This document shows positions 33,896 to 44,959 of a stretch of 64,000 nt of DNA, piece after piece. Location of the stretch: positions 744,001 through 808,000 of the forward strand of contig OX421963.1 in the NCBI GenBank assembly GCA_949128115.1. The letters are read 5' to 3'. The translations under genes and the position numbers were made by a program. The notes beneath the pieces are model-generated. The model did no database searches and had not been told where the DNA came from. It worked only from the letters and a program-made list of their open reading frames with translations. How positions within the stretch are numbered: the first letter of the stretch is position 1; the number at the start of each line of letters is the position of its first letter. The DNA is from Anaspis maculata (lineage: Eukaryota > Arthropoda > Insecta > Coleoptera > Scraptiidae).

Positions 33896-35960
33896 GTAAC
33901 AGTACAGTATCCGGTGAAACGTCAAAAGTTTAACATTCATCATGAAAAAGGACACTTCTCAATAAATTTAACTTCAAAGAACACAATTCCAATGTCGGAG
34001 CAAGCCATTTCTTACTAGTTTTTGAGAAATTGAATTATTTACTCTAAATTTCAGAAGTTTTCTGGAACGTCACTGTTCTACGTCAAAAATAGGACTGACC
34101 GTCAAAAATTCACGATTTTCAACTCAAGTTTTCTGCTCCTTATTCTTTTTGGTTCTAGGACAATTCTCCGTTGATCAATGCTTTTCGCGGACAACTTTTT
34201 GCCGAACATGCTACAATAATGTATAGCAGATACAATAAGAATGAATTCTGCTTCGAATAACACAAGGAGGCATGACGGGGCTCAGTGGGGCTCCAAACGA
34301 CACTTCAAGATACAAAGGGCTTCAGGGAGTCTTATTAAAACGCTGAAGTGTAGTGGAGATAGGGCTCAGAATAACACTAGAGAACAATACAGGGCCTGGG
34401 CTCCAAACACACTTGGAGACGCAATGGGGCTCAGCAGAGCTTGCCAGACTACAGTGTGAACAAAAGGGACAATCAAGGTCTAGATATCACAAGAAGGTCT
34501 AACTGGGCTCACTAGGGTTCCAAACAACTTATGGAGACCACAGAGAGGCTCATCAGGGCTTCAAAGACACTTGCAGACAAGAAAAGGCTCAGCAGGACTT
34601 GGAATACTTCGATGTAGACAGAAGGAACGACACGGCTTTGCAAAACGCAAGCAGGCATAACGCAGCTTGATGGGGCTTCAAAAGACATTTCAGACACAAG
34701 GGGGCTCAGCAAAGCTTGGGAATATACAGTGTAGACACAATGGGGGATGGGGCTCTGAACATCACAAAAGACTTGCCGGGGCTCACTAGGGCTCAAAAAA
34801 ATACTTCCAAACACAGGGATGCTCTGTATAGTACTTCGATCGACACATGGAGACACAAATAGTGGCTGACTAGGACAGAAGAGGTCAGCAGAGCTTGAAA
34901 CGCTATACCATGTAGGTACGAGAGTGGATACGGCTCCCAATGACACAAGAAGGCAAGACGGAGCTCGACGGAGCTCCAAGTGACCTTGAAGACACAACGG
35001 GGCTCAACCGGATTCAAAATGCTATATGTAGACACAAAGAAGTATGGGAAGGATAGAGCTCTGGATATCACAAAAAGACTTTACGTGGTTCACTAGAGCT
35101 CCAAACGACACTTGGAGACACAAGGGGGTATATCGAGGCTCCAAAACGACACTTCAGGATACAAAAGGGCTCATCAGGGCTTGAAACGCTACAATGCTAA
35201 TACAAGAGAGGATAGAGCTGCAGGAAACACAAGACAACAAGACGGGGCTTAACGGGGCTCTGAGAGGGTTCCAAACCAAACGCCACTTAAAGACACAAGA
35301 AAGAATGGGGCTTCGAATAACATAAGAGGACATGGCCGGACATAATAGGGCCCAATAGAACTCCAAACAACATTTGAGGACACAACAAGGTTCAGCGGAG
35401 CTTTAAATAAGACTAAGTAGTGTGAACACAAGGAGGGATACGGCTTCGAATAACGCAAGACATAACGGGACTTGGCGGAGTTTTCCACGACATTTCGAAC
35501 ACAAGGGGGCTCGGTAGGGCTTGGAACGCTACAATGTAGACACGCGAGAAGATAGAGCTCTGAATAATACAAAAAGACCCACCGGAGCTCATTAGGACTC
35601 AAGTGAGAACACAAGGGGGCGCTGTAGGACCTCGATCAACACTTGGAGACACAAGGAGTGGCTCACTAGAACAAGAGAACTCAGCAGGGCTTGAAACGCT
35701 ACAATGTAACTACAGAGGTGAATGATCCCAATGACACAAAAAGGTGAGACGGGGCTCAGTGGGGCTCCAAACGACACTCGAGACACAGGATGGGTCTTGT
35801 CTATCAAGATTCCTTAGAATTATTCCAGCTGGATATGCTCCAACTGTCTATAATTCTTGACGTTGCCGTTTTAAAATCCAGTGGCGGCGGGCCTGCTCTA
35901 GTGTCTTTTTTTATCAAAAATAGCGAATTTTTGACGTTTCACCGGATACTGTACTGTTAC
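33896..35960. mobile_element. 2-kb unit bounded by exact 32-bp inverted repeats, filled with a GAGCCC array
   Basis: GTAACAGTACAGTATCCGGT and the next 12 bases at 33896-33927 recur exactly, inverted, at 35929-35960. Between them, 34240-35800 is a GAGCCC-family array in minus orientation (GGGGCTC, CCAAACGACACTT, GAGACACAAG phrases), the mirror of the array at 15060-16735. No target duplication or transposase was found, so mobility is inferred from structure only. Confidence 0.55.
34240..35800 (-). repeat. GAGCCC-family array, minus orientation
   Basis: About 40-bp phrases (CAAACGACACTTGGAGACAC, AAGGGGGCTC, GGGCTTGGAACGCTACAATG) are the reverse complement of the family at 15060. The minus-strand ORFs of 70-160 codons across it are repeat by-products. 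Confidence 0.88.
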
Positions 35961-36199
35961 CGTAAATTCACACTGTAACGCATCCAAGAATAGTGCCAAA
36001 GTTTCAGCGTATTTACAACACGAACAACTTATTGTAGCTAGATCATAATACTTGAGTCCTGTACTTGCAGCTACAGCTAGGTTGGTAGCATGGTTCTTGA
36101 GACAAGTGAAATGACATTTGGTTTAGGTACAACAGCAGTACCAACGTTACTGGAAACAGCACTAGAAACTGCAGAGGCTGCTCGAGGGATTGAGCTTAC

Positions 36200-36513
36200 C
36201 GGTGTCGGACCGCTTGTCGTCGTCGTCCTTGTCCTTGTCGTCGCTGTCGGACACGAGCGCGTCGTCGTCGTCGTCCGTCTTGTTCTTCGGCTCCCACGTC
36301 ATCTTGTTCTCCTTTTTCAGCCGCCGCCTGGCGTTCGCGAACCACGTCGACACCTGCGTCAGCGTCATCTTGGTGATGATGGCTAGCATGATCTTCTCGC
36401 CCTTGGTCGGGTACGGGTTCTTTTTGTGCTCGTTGAGCCAGGCCTTGAGCGTCGCCGTCGATTCCCTGGTGGCGTTCTTGCGTCGCGCCGCCAGATCGTA
36501 CCCGGCACCGTAC
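36200..36513 (-). CDS. Iroquois homeobox gene, homeodomain exon
   Basis: This exon encodes a TALE-class homeodomain of the Iroquois family: [19 protein letters not shown], then [20 protein letters not shown] with the three-residue loop extension (PYP), then [18 protein letters not shown] and [12 protein letters not shown]. The recognition helix (WFANARRR) is complete with the Ala at position 50 characteristic of Iroquois. An acidic Asp-rich tail follows. The protein binds DNA (ACA-containing sites) in the nucleus and, in flies, patterns eye, wing and bristle fields. The acceptor is ATTGCAG|G before 36513 and the donor CACCG|GTAAGC at 36200; phases agree with both neighbours. I cannot decide between mirror and araucan/caupolican without alignment. 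Confidence 0.98.
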
Positions 36514-37490
36514 CTGCAATCATAAATCACACAATTATTATTCAGTTTATGATATACACTCGAGTGGGGGGGGGGGGGGGTGGTAGAATAGCATCGCGTT
36601 ATAAATCGGTATGCCAAACGAGAGGGTGGTCGGTCGGTGGCGGCAGGTATTATGGAGGTAGAAGAACACGGAAACGCATCTAATTGCGGGGTATTTATGT
36701 AAAACAGAGGCGCCCTGTTATTTGTGTTTTATTGTGTATAAACAAAGGAAGGGAGTGGGTATAGTCACGTCATGGCGGGTGGCTCGGTGGCGGCGAGGGT
36801 GCGGGGTGTGGGTGTATGAAACAAAGAAGCCTGTAGAGTTGCATATTTGTGTCAGTGGTGGCAATATATGAGCCGACAGTCTACTGTTGATGCCTGTTAG
36901 CAACTGTTAGCAAATTTGCACAGTGCTTTTAGGCTCTTGCTCGTAACCGTCGGTCAGTTTACCTTAGCGCAGGAGCTCGAAAATTCCGTAGTGAAGATCT
37001 GAGCTCAGAACCTACTGGTTTCCATTATAAAAACATGCTGATTGAGTGTCGAATGGGGTCTTATACGAAAATCCCAAAATGCGATTTTCTTATGTAAATC
37101 GATGCTCAAGTACCTAAAACTAAGTACTGTGAAGATGAAACAAAAACAAAAAAACGGCCCAGGGAAAAGAACTTGAGATTTGGCTCTTCACACTCCCTCT
37201 GTTTAAATCGACTGAATTCGCGGCTCAACTCATCCACCAATGAAATGGAAGCAAGACCACAGTTGACATAAAGCAGCGTTGCCACGTTGTCATTATTTAC
37301 ATGCCTGTCATATCTAACCTCGCATTCCTGATTCCTCTTGTTGTGAGAGTTTGCGGTCATATTTGCTGAACGTATTGAGTTGTTTTTTGTGCTAAATTGA
37401 GAAAAAAGAAGCTGGTTTTGTAACTCATAAGCAAGCGGCAAGCGAGCTTCTAGCACCTACCTAATCTCAATCAATAATTCATTCCTTTTT
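36514..37490. other. Large Iroquois intron, 3' portion
   Basis: Includes a poly-G run at about 36566-36580 and G/T-rich sequence near 36620-36800. No gene or element boundary seen. Confidence 0.5.
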
Positions 37491-37499
37491 TTGCAAAAG

Positions 37500-38249
37500 T
37501 AACAAACAAATATATGGAGACGAAGCAATAGGGTTTGTACAGGTGAAACGTGATGAAACGTTATGTACTGTCAAAGCCAAAGTAACACCGGAGCACAAAG
37601 TCCGAAGTACCCCATATGCTGTTACAGTCATCATTGAAGAAGAAACAGAGGAGGTTGTCTCATGTACCTGTGGAGATTGTGCGGCTAGTTCAGGTAGGGT
37701 GCGGTATTATTTTGTTAGCAAACTTCTTACGATTCAAGTTTGACGAAGTGAAGGATATCATTGTTTTGTAGTTTGGTATCAATGAATTTGAATTGAATTG
37801 AAATTTATTGTGTAACTTTGTTACAGGAGGCCGTGAGCATAGGGTCGCCCTCCTATATTGGCTACTGAACAAAAGCCAAAATTCATCAGTAACCTCCACA
37901 GAGTGCTATTGGAGGAAATCTGCTTTAGCCAAAGTGGGAACTACCCTTGAAGGACATACACTCCAGGAAATTTTCAAAGTAAAAAGTAGTACCACTAAAT
38001 CAACAACCTCAGATTTCAAAGATGAAGTAGTTGAAAGTGGATTAAAATCAAATTCAGATGGAATTTTATCCACTTTTTACAGTGATAAGGGAACCGATGC
38101 ACAGAAAGTTTCCCTTCATCATTTGTTTATCGAGGACATTAGTACACTGTCAAACAATACCGAAGTTACGACATAAAACCTTTTTAAAATACTGCAGTGA
38201 TCTTTTATTGGAAGTGACGTGTGAAAAAGTGGCCAGTTTGGCAAAGTAG
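37500..38249 (+). pseudogene. SWIM zinc-finger / YqaJ-type protein fragment
   Basis: This is a decayed gene piece inside the Iroquois intron, on the opposite strand. It reads QVKRDETLCTVKAKVTPEHK, then PYAVTVIIEEETEEVVSCTC, the start of a SWIM CxC...CxH finger. A 133-bp intron (37694-37826, GTAGGG to TTACAG) then keeps the phase. The second exon continues GGREHRVALLYWLLN and ECYWRKSALAKVG, a pattern I know from insect proteins that join a SWIM finger to a YqaJ-type nuclease. The expected Cys of the CxH pair is Arg. The frame ends at 38176, and the continuation (FLKYCSDLLLEVTCEKVASL) lies in another frame to 38249. No nuclease catalytic part remains. The family call is from memory of the pattern. 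Confidence 0.6.
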
Positions 38250-41200
38250 TATAGGTAGGTACATGAGAGTCAAAAAATCATCTTTTGCTTGGAAAAAAGT
38301 AGTTCTCGAACAGTTTTTTGCTCCATGCGTAATGGATCTAGTGGAGTATTTGGTACATATTTAGGATTTTTTATTAATCAGTATAAGTACACTGTAATGC
38401 ATATCATAAATAAACAAATACTGGAAACTGAATAGTATATGGAGAACAGGTTCATTTGTTTCAATTTTCATACAGTCGACAACTGAATGTTATAATAAAG
38501 TTGAATAAAATGTAAAAACAGAACATGTTGAGTGTGGCTATTTCGCAGGCAGAGTACCAAATCTTCGTTTTGGAAGCGAAGCGGTGAGTTGTTCTACTTA
38601 GTTGAAAGAACCAATCAGTTCTACGGCCTGTCGATTTGCTATTTTGCTGATGGTGACGATAGCTGCTGTAGATTCTTGCTAACACCTATCTAAATGGTGG
38701 CATATAATTTCACTTCCCGCCACATTCATTTCGAATTGTTGCTTGGAATCATTTTCTTTGCATACCTCCACGATCTGCTGCCAGTGAGGTAGTGAGCTAT
38801 TTGTTTTTCTTTGTAAAAGGAGCTAGCTGAGGCTTCTTTTCCAGCTCAATTTCTGAAGGGGGGTACTACATCTTTCCCTTTAATGGTTTTTAAGCCCACA
38901 ACCGAGCCCAAAACCTTATACATACTACTTCTTCTAGTTTGAGGCATCGCATTCCAGCTGTAGAAAAACAAACTGTTGCAGGTAAGGGGTAACAAAGCTC
39001 AACGATTCTACCTACATTGAAATTATCCTCACAGCAAAAATATCCGCCGCCCCATGGGGCTGGGCTTTCGTCGCCGGTAGCTGTATGGCACTTGTTTCTC
39101 AGGGGTTGAGACTTGGGTACACTGATGACAATGTTTTGTGGGGCACTTGAAGACGTGTTGGGATATCCCTTGAAAATGCATGTTTTCTATGACATTATTG
39201 TTTATTTGCAGAATGTACCAAACAAATTATCTCGATTTAACCACCATTCTGGCAAAAAAGACAAGGTACAAGGTGGCAACAGCGTCGTTCAAATAACGTT
39301 TCCTTGTTGCAAAGCTGCCAGATTTATGATGGACTCCCATTGCAAACACCAAAATTGATTGTCCATGCCTCAAAAATGTATTCCATTGTATCCAAAAACA
39401 CACCACCTTACGTGTTGTTTTGTCGAAGTGATTTTTTTCTGAGGAATATCAAAATATTTATGCAAATCTTGACTGCCTGTCACACAATTTGGCAACAAGG
39501 CTCCAGCTACGACCATCCCATTGCGCAAACTCAACTCGTCCGCCTACGTCATCAGACGTTGAAATTTAATCGGGATTACTCCCGCCTCGATTTTCAACAT
39601 TTTTTTTAAAAAAAGGTAGAAGCTTTTGAGACAAACTATTATCATTCATGTAGCAAACTAACCTTGTAGAACATTTTGAAGCAATAAAAAAAATCGTATG
39701 AGACCCCATTGTGAAGTGAGCAGCAATCGCAGCCAAGCCGGCAGCAGTTACATAATATGAGTTATAAAACTGAAACCACACATTAGACAAGGAGCTCATC
39801 TCCATTACAAGGGCAAAAATGCTGGTCGCAGTTTTTAGCTAGAGTAAAAGCGTCAAGTGTCCAGCATTAGAGAACATTCAATGGCGCTAGACGTACGGGG
39901 CCACTGCTTGTAACTCCGCCGGTCCCTGATGTATATTGCAGTAATGCCCGCGAGATGGACACCAGATACGGTGCACGTAAAGCGCCAAGCACATGCAATT
40001 ATTCCATGGATTACTGCCACACGGTACATATCGCGCGACAACAGTTAGCTCTCTTGCAGAACACAACCGCAATACACAACACAGGAAAGGAAAACACCAT
40101 GTCCGCTGATATATCGCTCCGGAGCCCTCTATCGACGATCTACCCATAGAGAGCGTTATATTTTGCATGTGGATATGATGCAGAAAAAAACTGGCTGTTG
40201 TATGACAGGAGAGACGGAAATGGAGCCAAGCATATGACAACCAGTCACGACAGTTCACAGGTCGCTGTGTACTTCTGGTTGTGCTCGAAAACTTTTGTAG
40301 GTTCATAAAGGTAGATAATGTTGTTAGTTGAAACCGAAAACTGCGATTTGAAGCTGGATTAAATATAGCCACCCCAGAGGGGGGTGTGTGCAGCCAGGCA
40401 TCCCGGCTGCCGTCACCAGGGTGATATAGTGCTCGCCCTTCGCGATTGCACAAGTCAGCAGCCTCCCCCACACACACACTGGGATTTGATTACGCCTAGA
40501 GTGGTTTCACCCCTATTAAGCGCGCTACTTTTTCCCGATAGACAAGGGAAAGGCGGTCACCGCCGACGTCGATAAAATCGACGCCGCCAAAAAAGCGTTT
40601 TTTTTTTCTCTCCGGCTGATATATACGGGGGCTCCGATACTTGAAGCTGCTGGCGGCACAAGTGCTGTTGGACTCGGTAATCCGAACTGTTTATTCAAAG
40701 TTGACGTGGTCGTTTTGCTTTTGCGCCACCACACACCGAAAGTCTTTTTTCATCACCTCCGCGTTGAAGGATCGCGGGAACCTGTCGGTCTAGGTGGCTC
40801 CGCACGCCGATAAATATTCGGCCAATTATTGCACTCGGCTGGCGCGCTTCGGCGAAGAAAAGGAGGCATTGTTCGTTCCCGTCCTGCGATTTTGCAGCAC
40901 CTTCGTGGCGATGATGGGCAATAAAATTCGGCGCTGTTGCGGAATGCGCGAGTGTGTCGTGGGAGCCACCGTGGAGCAGCTTTTTGCGGTTCTTCCGAAC
41001 GCGATTTCCTCATCTTGCAGTGCTTGGAAGCCTGCAGCATCGGCTTGAAATTTGATTGTCTACACCAAATTGGTAGCATTTTTGTAGTCCGAAAAGTCTG
41101 GTCCAAGAAGTCTGACAGCCAGACATAATAGAACAATATGAATACGATTGGAACAACGATTTCTTGGTTCTATTCTGCGGCTGGGTTGCTTCCAAGGTTG

Positions 41201-41379
41201 CTTCAGAAAGACAAACCGATACAAAGAAGCGCTACTTTTGTCCAACTGCTGGGAAGCATCTGGGAAAACCTCTAGCATTTTTCGCGTTTTCGCTTTCAAC
41301 CCAGACAAATATCCCAGCCGCTTGAAGCCCGGTACTTTTAGCATCAAGTTAACCTCAGAGTGAAGTTAACCAAAGAACC
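38250..41379. other. Large Iroquois intron, no gene recognised
   Basis: Several frames of 60-200 codons occur, the longest on the minus strand at 39887-40477 (196 codons, Cys/His-rich). None shows a domain or splice support that I can name. 40380-41060 is more GC-rich than its surroundings. Confidence 0.4.
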
Positions 41380-41704
41380 AAGGGAGAAGGTCCTTAGAAC
41401 AGTTTTCATATAACAGGGCACCTAGCAGAGTTTCTCTGACAGAGTTCTCCCAGGGAAGTTCTCCTAGAACAGTTTCCCTTAGAAGTTCCTGTATGAGTTT
41501 CTGCTCGTAGAGTTTCCTCTCGAGTTTTCTCAGACAATTTCCCTGGAAAAGTTTTCCTAGACAAATAGTTTCGCACTTCAAATAGGATAGTTTACCAATA
41601 AAAGCTTCATCAGGAACGTTCCTCTTGGTTTTCTCAGGAGGGTTGATCAGGAAAGCTAACTAGAACAGTTTTTGTAGGAGAGTCGCCTCGCAACAGTTTC
41701 TTTA
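41380..41704 (+). repeat. Degenerate AGAACAGTTTTCC array, left half
   Basis: Phrases TCCTAGAACAGTTTCC and GAGTTTCTC repeat at about 22-25 bp. The same array in the same orientation resumes at 43977-44150, so the fold-back 41705-43973 inserted into it. Confidence 0.75.
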
Positions 41705-43973
41705 TAGCGCGGCAAACAAAGCAAAAATATTGCTCAAACATCAGAAAAATTAGTACATGAAATTTTATGACTGATATCGACATAGAATTTCATCCTCTAC
41801 AACATATCCAAAGTCCCAAGAAATCTCCTCATTGGCTTTCCCTATAGTCGGTTTCAAAGTATAGCGCGTTCACAGTAACCATATTCCAAAACGATTTTTT
41901 GTTTTTGTCACTATCATTCCGCTGTTATGGTTCAAATCGTTAGTACATTCCACTGTCAAGGTCGAGGAACACAACGCAATAAGTTTAGACAATGTGTCAT
42001 GCACCAGTGGCGTACCAGACGGCTGCGAAAGAGCCAAAAAGCGATTTTTCACAAAGTCTTATGGTAAACCGTGACAAACACTTTTTTTGACATGTTTGGC
42101 ATCATTTCTGACCGAATCGCACATCCTGATTCTAAAAATGATAATGAAATTTTGATGATACGTGTTCAACCGATTTTATGAAAAAAAAACATGATTTTTT
42201 TACCCTTGAAATTGTGTTTTGTAATTCTAGTTCCATCATTGTTCAATGTATTTATAACTATGATTTTGACTTGGACAGTTGCGTTGGGCTATTTCACACA
42301 CAAATATCATTCGCCAGAACTTTTTTCCGTTTTCACAAAGTCACGGAGTTATTTTATTTCTTGAGATGTTGCATGTCAAAGCTTGATGTGACGAAACGTG
42401 CTATTACACAAAAAAAATTAGACTGTGGTCAGAATAAAGCTTCAAGTTGATACTTCATCCATTCCAAGGCATGATAATAGTTATCTCTATCAAACAAAAT
42501 AGAAAAAACTGGAATCGAAGCCGAATTTCAGTCATAACAACATTTTCCTTAAGACATTGCGAGCTTTTAAAATTGAATTCCTTCATGCTGCACGTTTTGG
42601 AACAAAACTACAGTGTGACTTTGCAACATCGATAGAAACTTCTGGTGTATGACATTCACATATAGAATAGTTCAATTGAACAATCTATGTCAAAATTGTG
42701 ATCATAGGTGGTTTCAGCCACAATGGGAATGGAGCTAAAAAATGACAAATTCATAGGTCGAAACTTCTCGTTTTTTCACGGAATTTATTCCGCAATGTCG
42801 GAAGAAATGATGTCATGACTGGAATTCGGCTCCGATTCCATTTTTTTTTCTATTTATTTTGTTTAATGGAGGAAACTATTCTCATGCTTTAAAATGGATA
42901 ATGTATCAAATCAAAGCTACATTCTGACAATAGCCTAACTTTTTCTGTGAAATAGAACATTTTATCACATCAAGCTTTGACATGCAACATCTCAAGAAAT
43001 AAGATCACTCCGTGACTTTCTGGAAACGGGGAGAAGTTTCAGAAAATGATATTTTTGTGTGAAATAGCCCAAGCAACTGTCCAAGTCAAAATCATAGTTT
43101 TAAATACATTGGACAATGATGGAACTAGAATTACAAAACATCAATTTTGAGGGTAAAAAAGTCATGTTTTTCTTCTGATAAAACCGGTTAAACACGTCTC
43201 TATCAAAATTATTCCATACTTATTCTTAGAATGAGGATGTGCGATTTGGTCAGAAATGATACCAAACATATCAAAAAAAGTGTAAGTTACGGTTTACCAT
43301 AAGACGTTGTGAAAAATCGCACTTCGGCCCCTTCGCAGCCGTCTGGTAGGTACGCCACTGGTGCATGACACATTCTCGAAACTTATTGCGTTCTGTTCCT
43401 CGACCTTGAGAATATATACTTCAGCGGAAAAAGCATTAAAGCAACGATTTCAAAAATGGTAATTTTTTGGACCTTCGACCTCTTAGGAAGCACCCCAGCC
43501 GCGGGTCCCATCGGGCCACCACTTCTTGAAAATTACCTGTAGGTACTTACTACTCACGTGCAAAAGCGTTTTGCATCGGAACGGAATGCAAGGTTGGTTC
43601 CCCTAACGTTCGTACTAAAATATGAATATTGATATTGCAAGTTGCGTCTTTGCTTGCTTCACTTACGGGGAGTGTTTTTCTTCGAAAAAAGTGTAGCTGT
43701 GGTCCTTATGAATGAAGTGAATGATTTGAATCATGGCAGTGAAATGTTTCAGTGATTTGAACCATAACAGTGAAATGATGGCGACAAAAACAATCGTCTT
43801 GGAATATGGTCACTGTGAACGCACTATACTTTGGAACCGACTATAAAAAAAGCCAATGGGGGGATTTTCTGGGACTTTGGATATGTTGAAGAGGATGAAA
43901 TTCTGCGTCGATATCAATCATAAAATCCCATGATTTAATTTTTCTGACCCTAAAAACTATCTTTGCCGCGCTA
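41705..43973. mobile_element. 2.27-kb fold-back element with TTA target duplication
   Basis: The ends are TAGCGCGGCAAA and TTTGCCGCGCTA, flanked by TTA (41702-41704 and 43974-43976). The arms are inverted copies for nearly 1 kb: AGTCCCAAGAAATC / GATTTTCTGGGACT at the outer part, GCACCAGTGGCGTACC / GGTACGCCACTGGTGC and AACATCTCAAGAAATAA / TTATTTCTTGAGATGTT further in. The centre is near 42700. The right arm holds about 350 bp extra (roughly 43410-43760) with no partner in the left arm. A TTA duplication fits PIF/Harbinger. No transposase is encoded. Confidence 0.88.
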
Positions 43974-43976
43974 TTA

Positions 43977-44160
43977 GAAGAGTTTCCCCCCATAATAATA
44001 TCCCACGAAATAAGTTGCCACAGAAAAGCGTCAGAATAGTTTTTTTTAGAAGAGCTTCTTTAGAACACTGTCGTCATAAGGGTTCGCCTAGAACAGTTTT
44101 CTTACAAGAGTTCTTCTAGTTTTCCTAGAAATATTCTCCTAGAATGACCATTGATGTGAG
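43977..44160 (+). repeat. Degenerate AGAACAGTTTTCC array, right half
   Basis: Continuation of 41380-41704 after the inserted fold-back; the same orientation and phrases (CCTAGAACAGTTTTCTTA, GAAGAGCTTC). Confidence 0.7.
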
Positions 44161-44950
44161 AGGAACATGGATATTTTTGTAGATGGAAAGATTCTTTGCT
44201 ATCATATTTTTGACTTGCTCGACTAGGTGCAAAGCATCAAGGGATACAGAGAGATGAGAGCTATGGACGTCTTTTGCACCTGAGATACATGCAATACTTT
44301 ATGCATTCATATAGTCATGGAAACTCATGGGTATGATTTTAAACATGTTTATTGATTTAGCAGATGTTACGTCCCCACGTCCAAGATCGTGGGTTCGTAA
44401 CCGTAACAACTGGGGCCAGGTAAAAATTTCCATGCGCTCTTCAGTACCTTGGCGTGTACCACCGTGCAGTCACGTCAAGAGAAAAATTGTGAAACGAGAA
44501 GGACACCGAAAAAAAGGGTGCCTATAACCTCGCTGTTGATGCATCCATGAAATTGTGGGTGGTGTGTAAATCACCTGGCGTCGCGCTCAGAGTACTGAGG
44601 CGGCGCTAAGGAAGTACTGCCAGTGACTACACGGATACCCGCCCGCCGCCAAAAAAAAAGCTGATTTGGGCCTTGAACACACTTTTTTCGGTCAAAAAAA
44701 CATCAAGAAAGCCAAAGTATAACCGAAGTATTCGAAATTAGTATGGAAACGCGCGATCGAACCAAAATTATTATCGAAGTCAATTGGCAGTTGAGAATTA
44801 CCAGACGATGAATTCAATATGTCTCTTCGATACAACCACACTATCTGTGGCTCGATAAATCTGAATTTGACCTACTCATTTTTATTTATTCAAAGAGAAA
44901 AAAGCTCAAACGCCCTATTTTTCCATCGCATTTTTTATTCAGTACTTATT
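44161..44950. other. Intron sequence, no gene recognised
   Basis: A GTGGGTTCGTAACC segment near 44388 faintly resembles a tRNA B box, but no A box or stem pairing was found. A GC-rich patch covers 44570-44650. Confidence 0.4.
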
Positions 44951-44959
44951 TCAAATTCA

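Noticed and set aside
34512..35807. Several minus-strand frames of 70-160 codons, Ser/Leu-rich
   Set aside because: They are translations of the GAGCCC array; the same holds for frames at 15141-16917 and 48706-49165.
39030..39360. Possible piggyBac-type transposase remnant (LRLGYTDDNVLWGTL, then MHVFYDIIV)
   Set aside because: The order of motifs is suggestive, but the match needs frame changes and no terminal repeats with TTAA were found, so it is too weak to annotate.
39887..40477. 196-codon minus-strand Cys/His-rich frame
   Set aside because: Longest unassigned frame in the intron, but no domain, start context or splice support.
44380..44410. tRNA B-box-like GTGGGTTCGTAACC
   Set aside because: No A box and no cloverleaf pairing.
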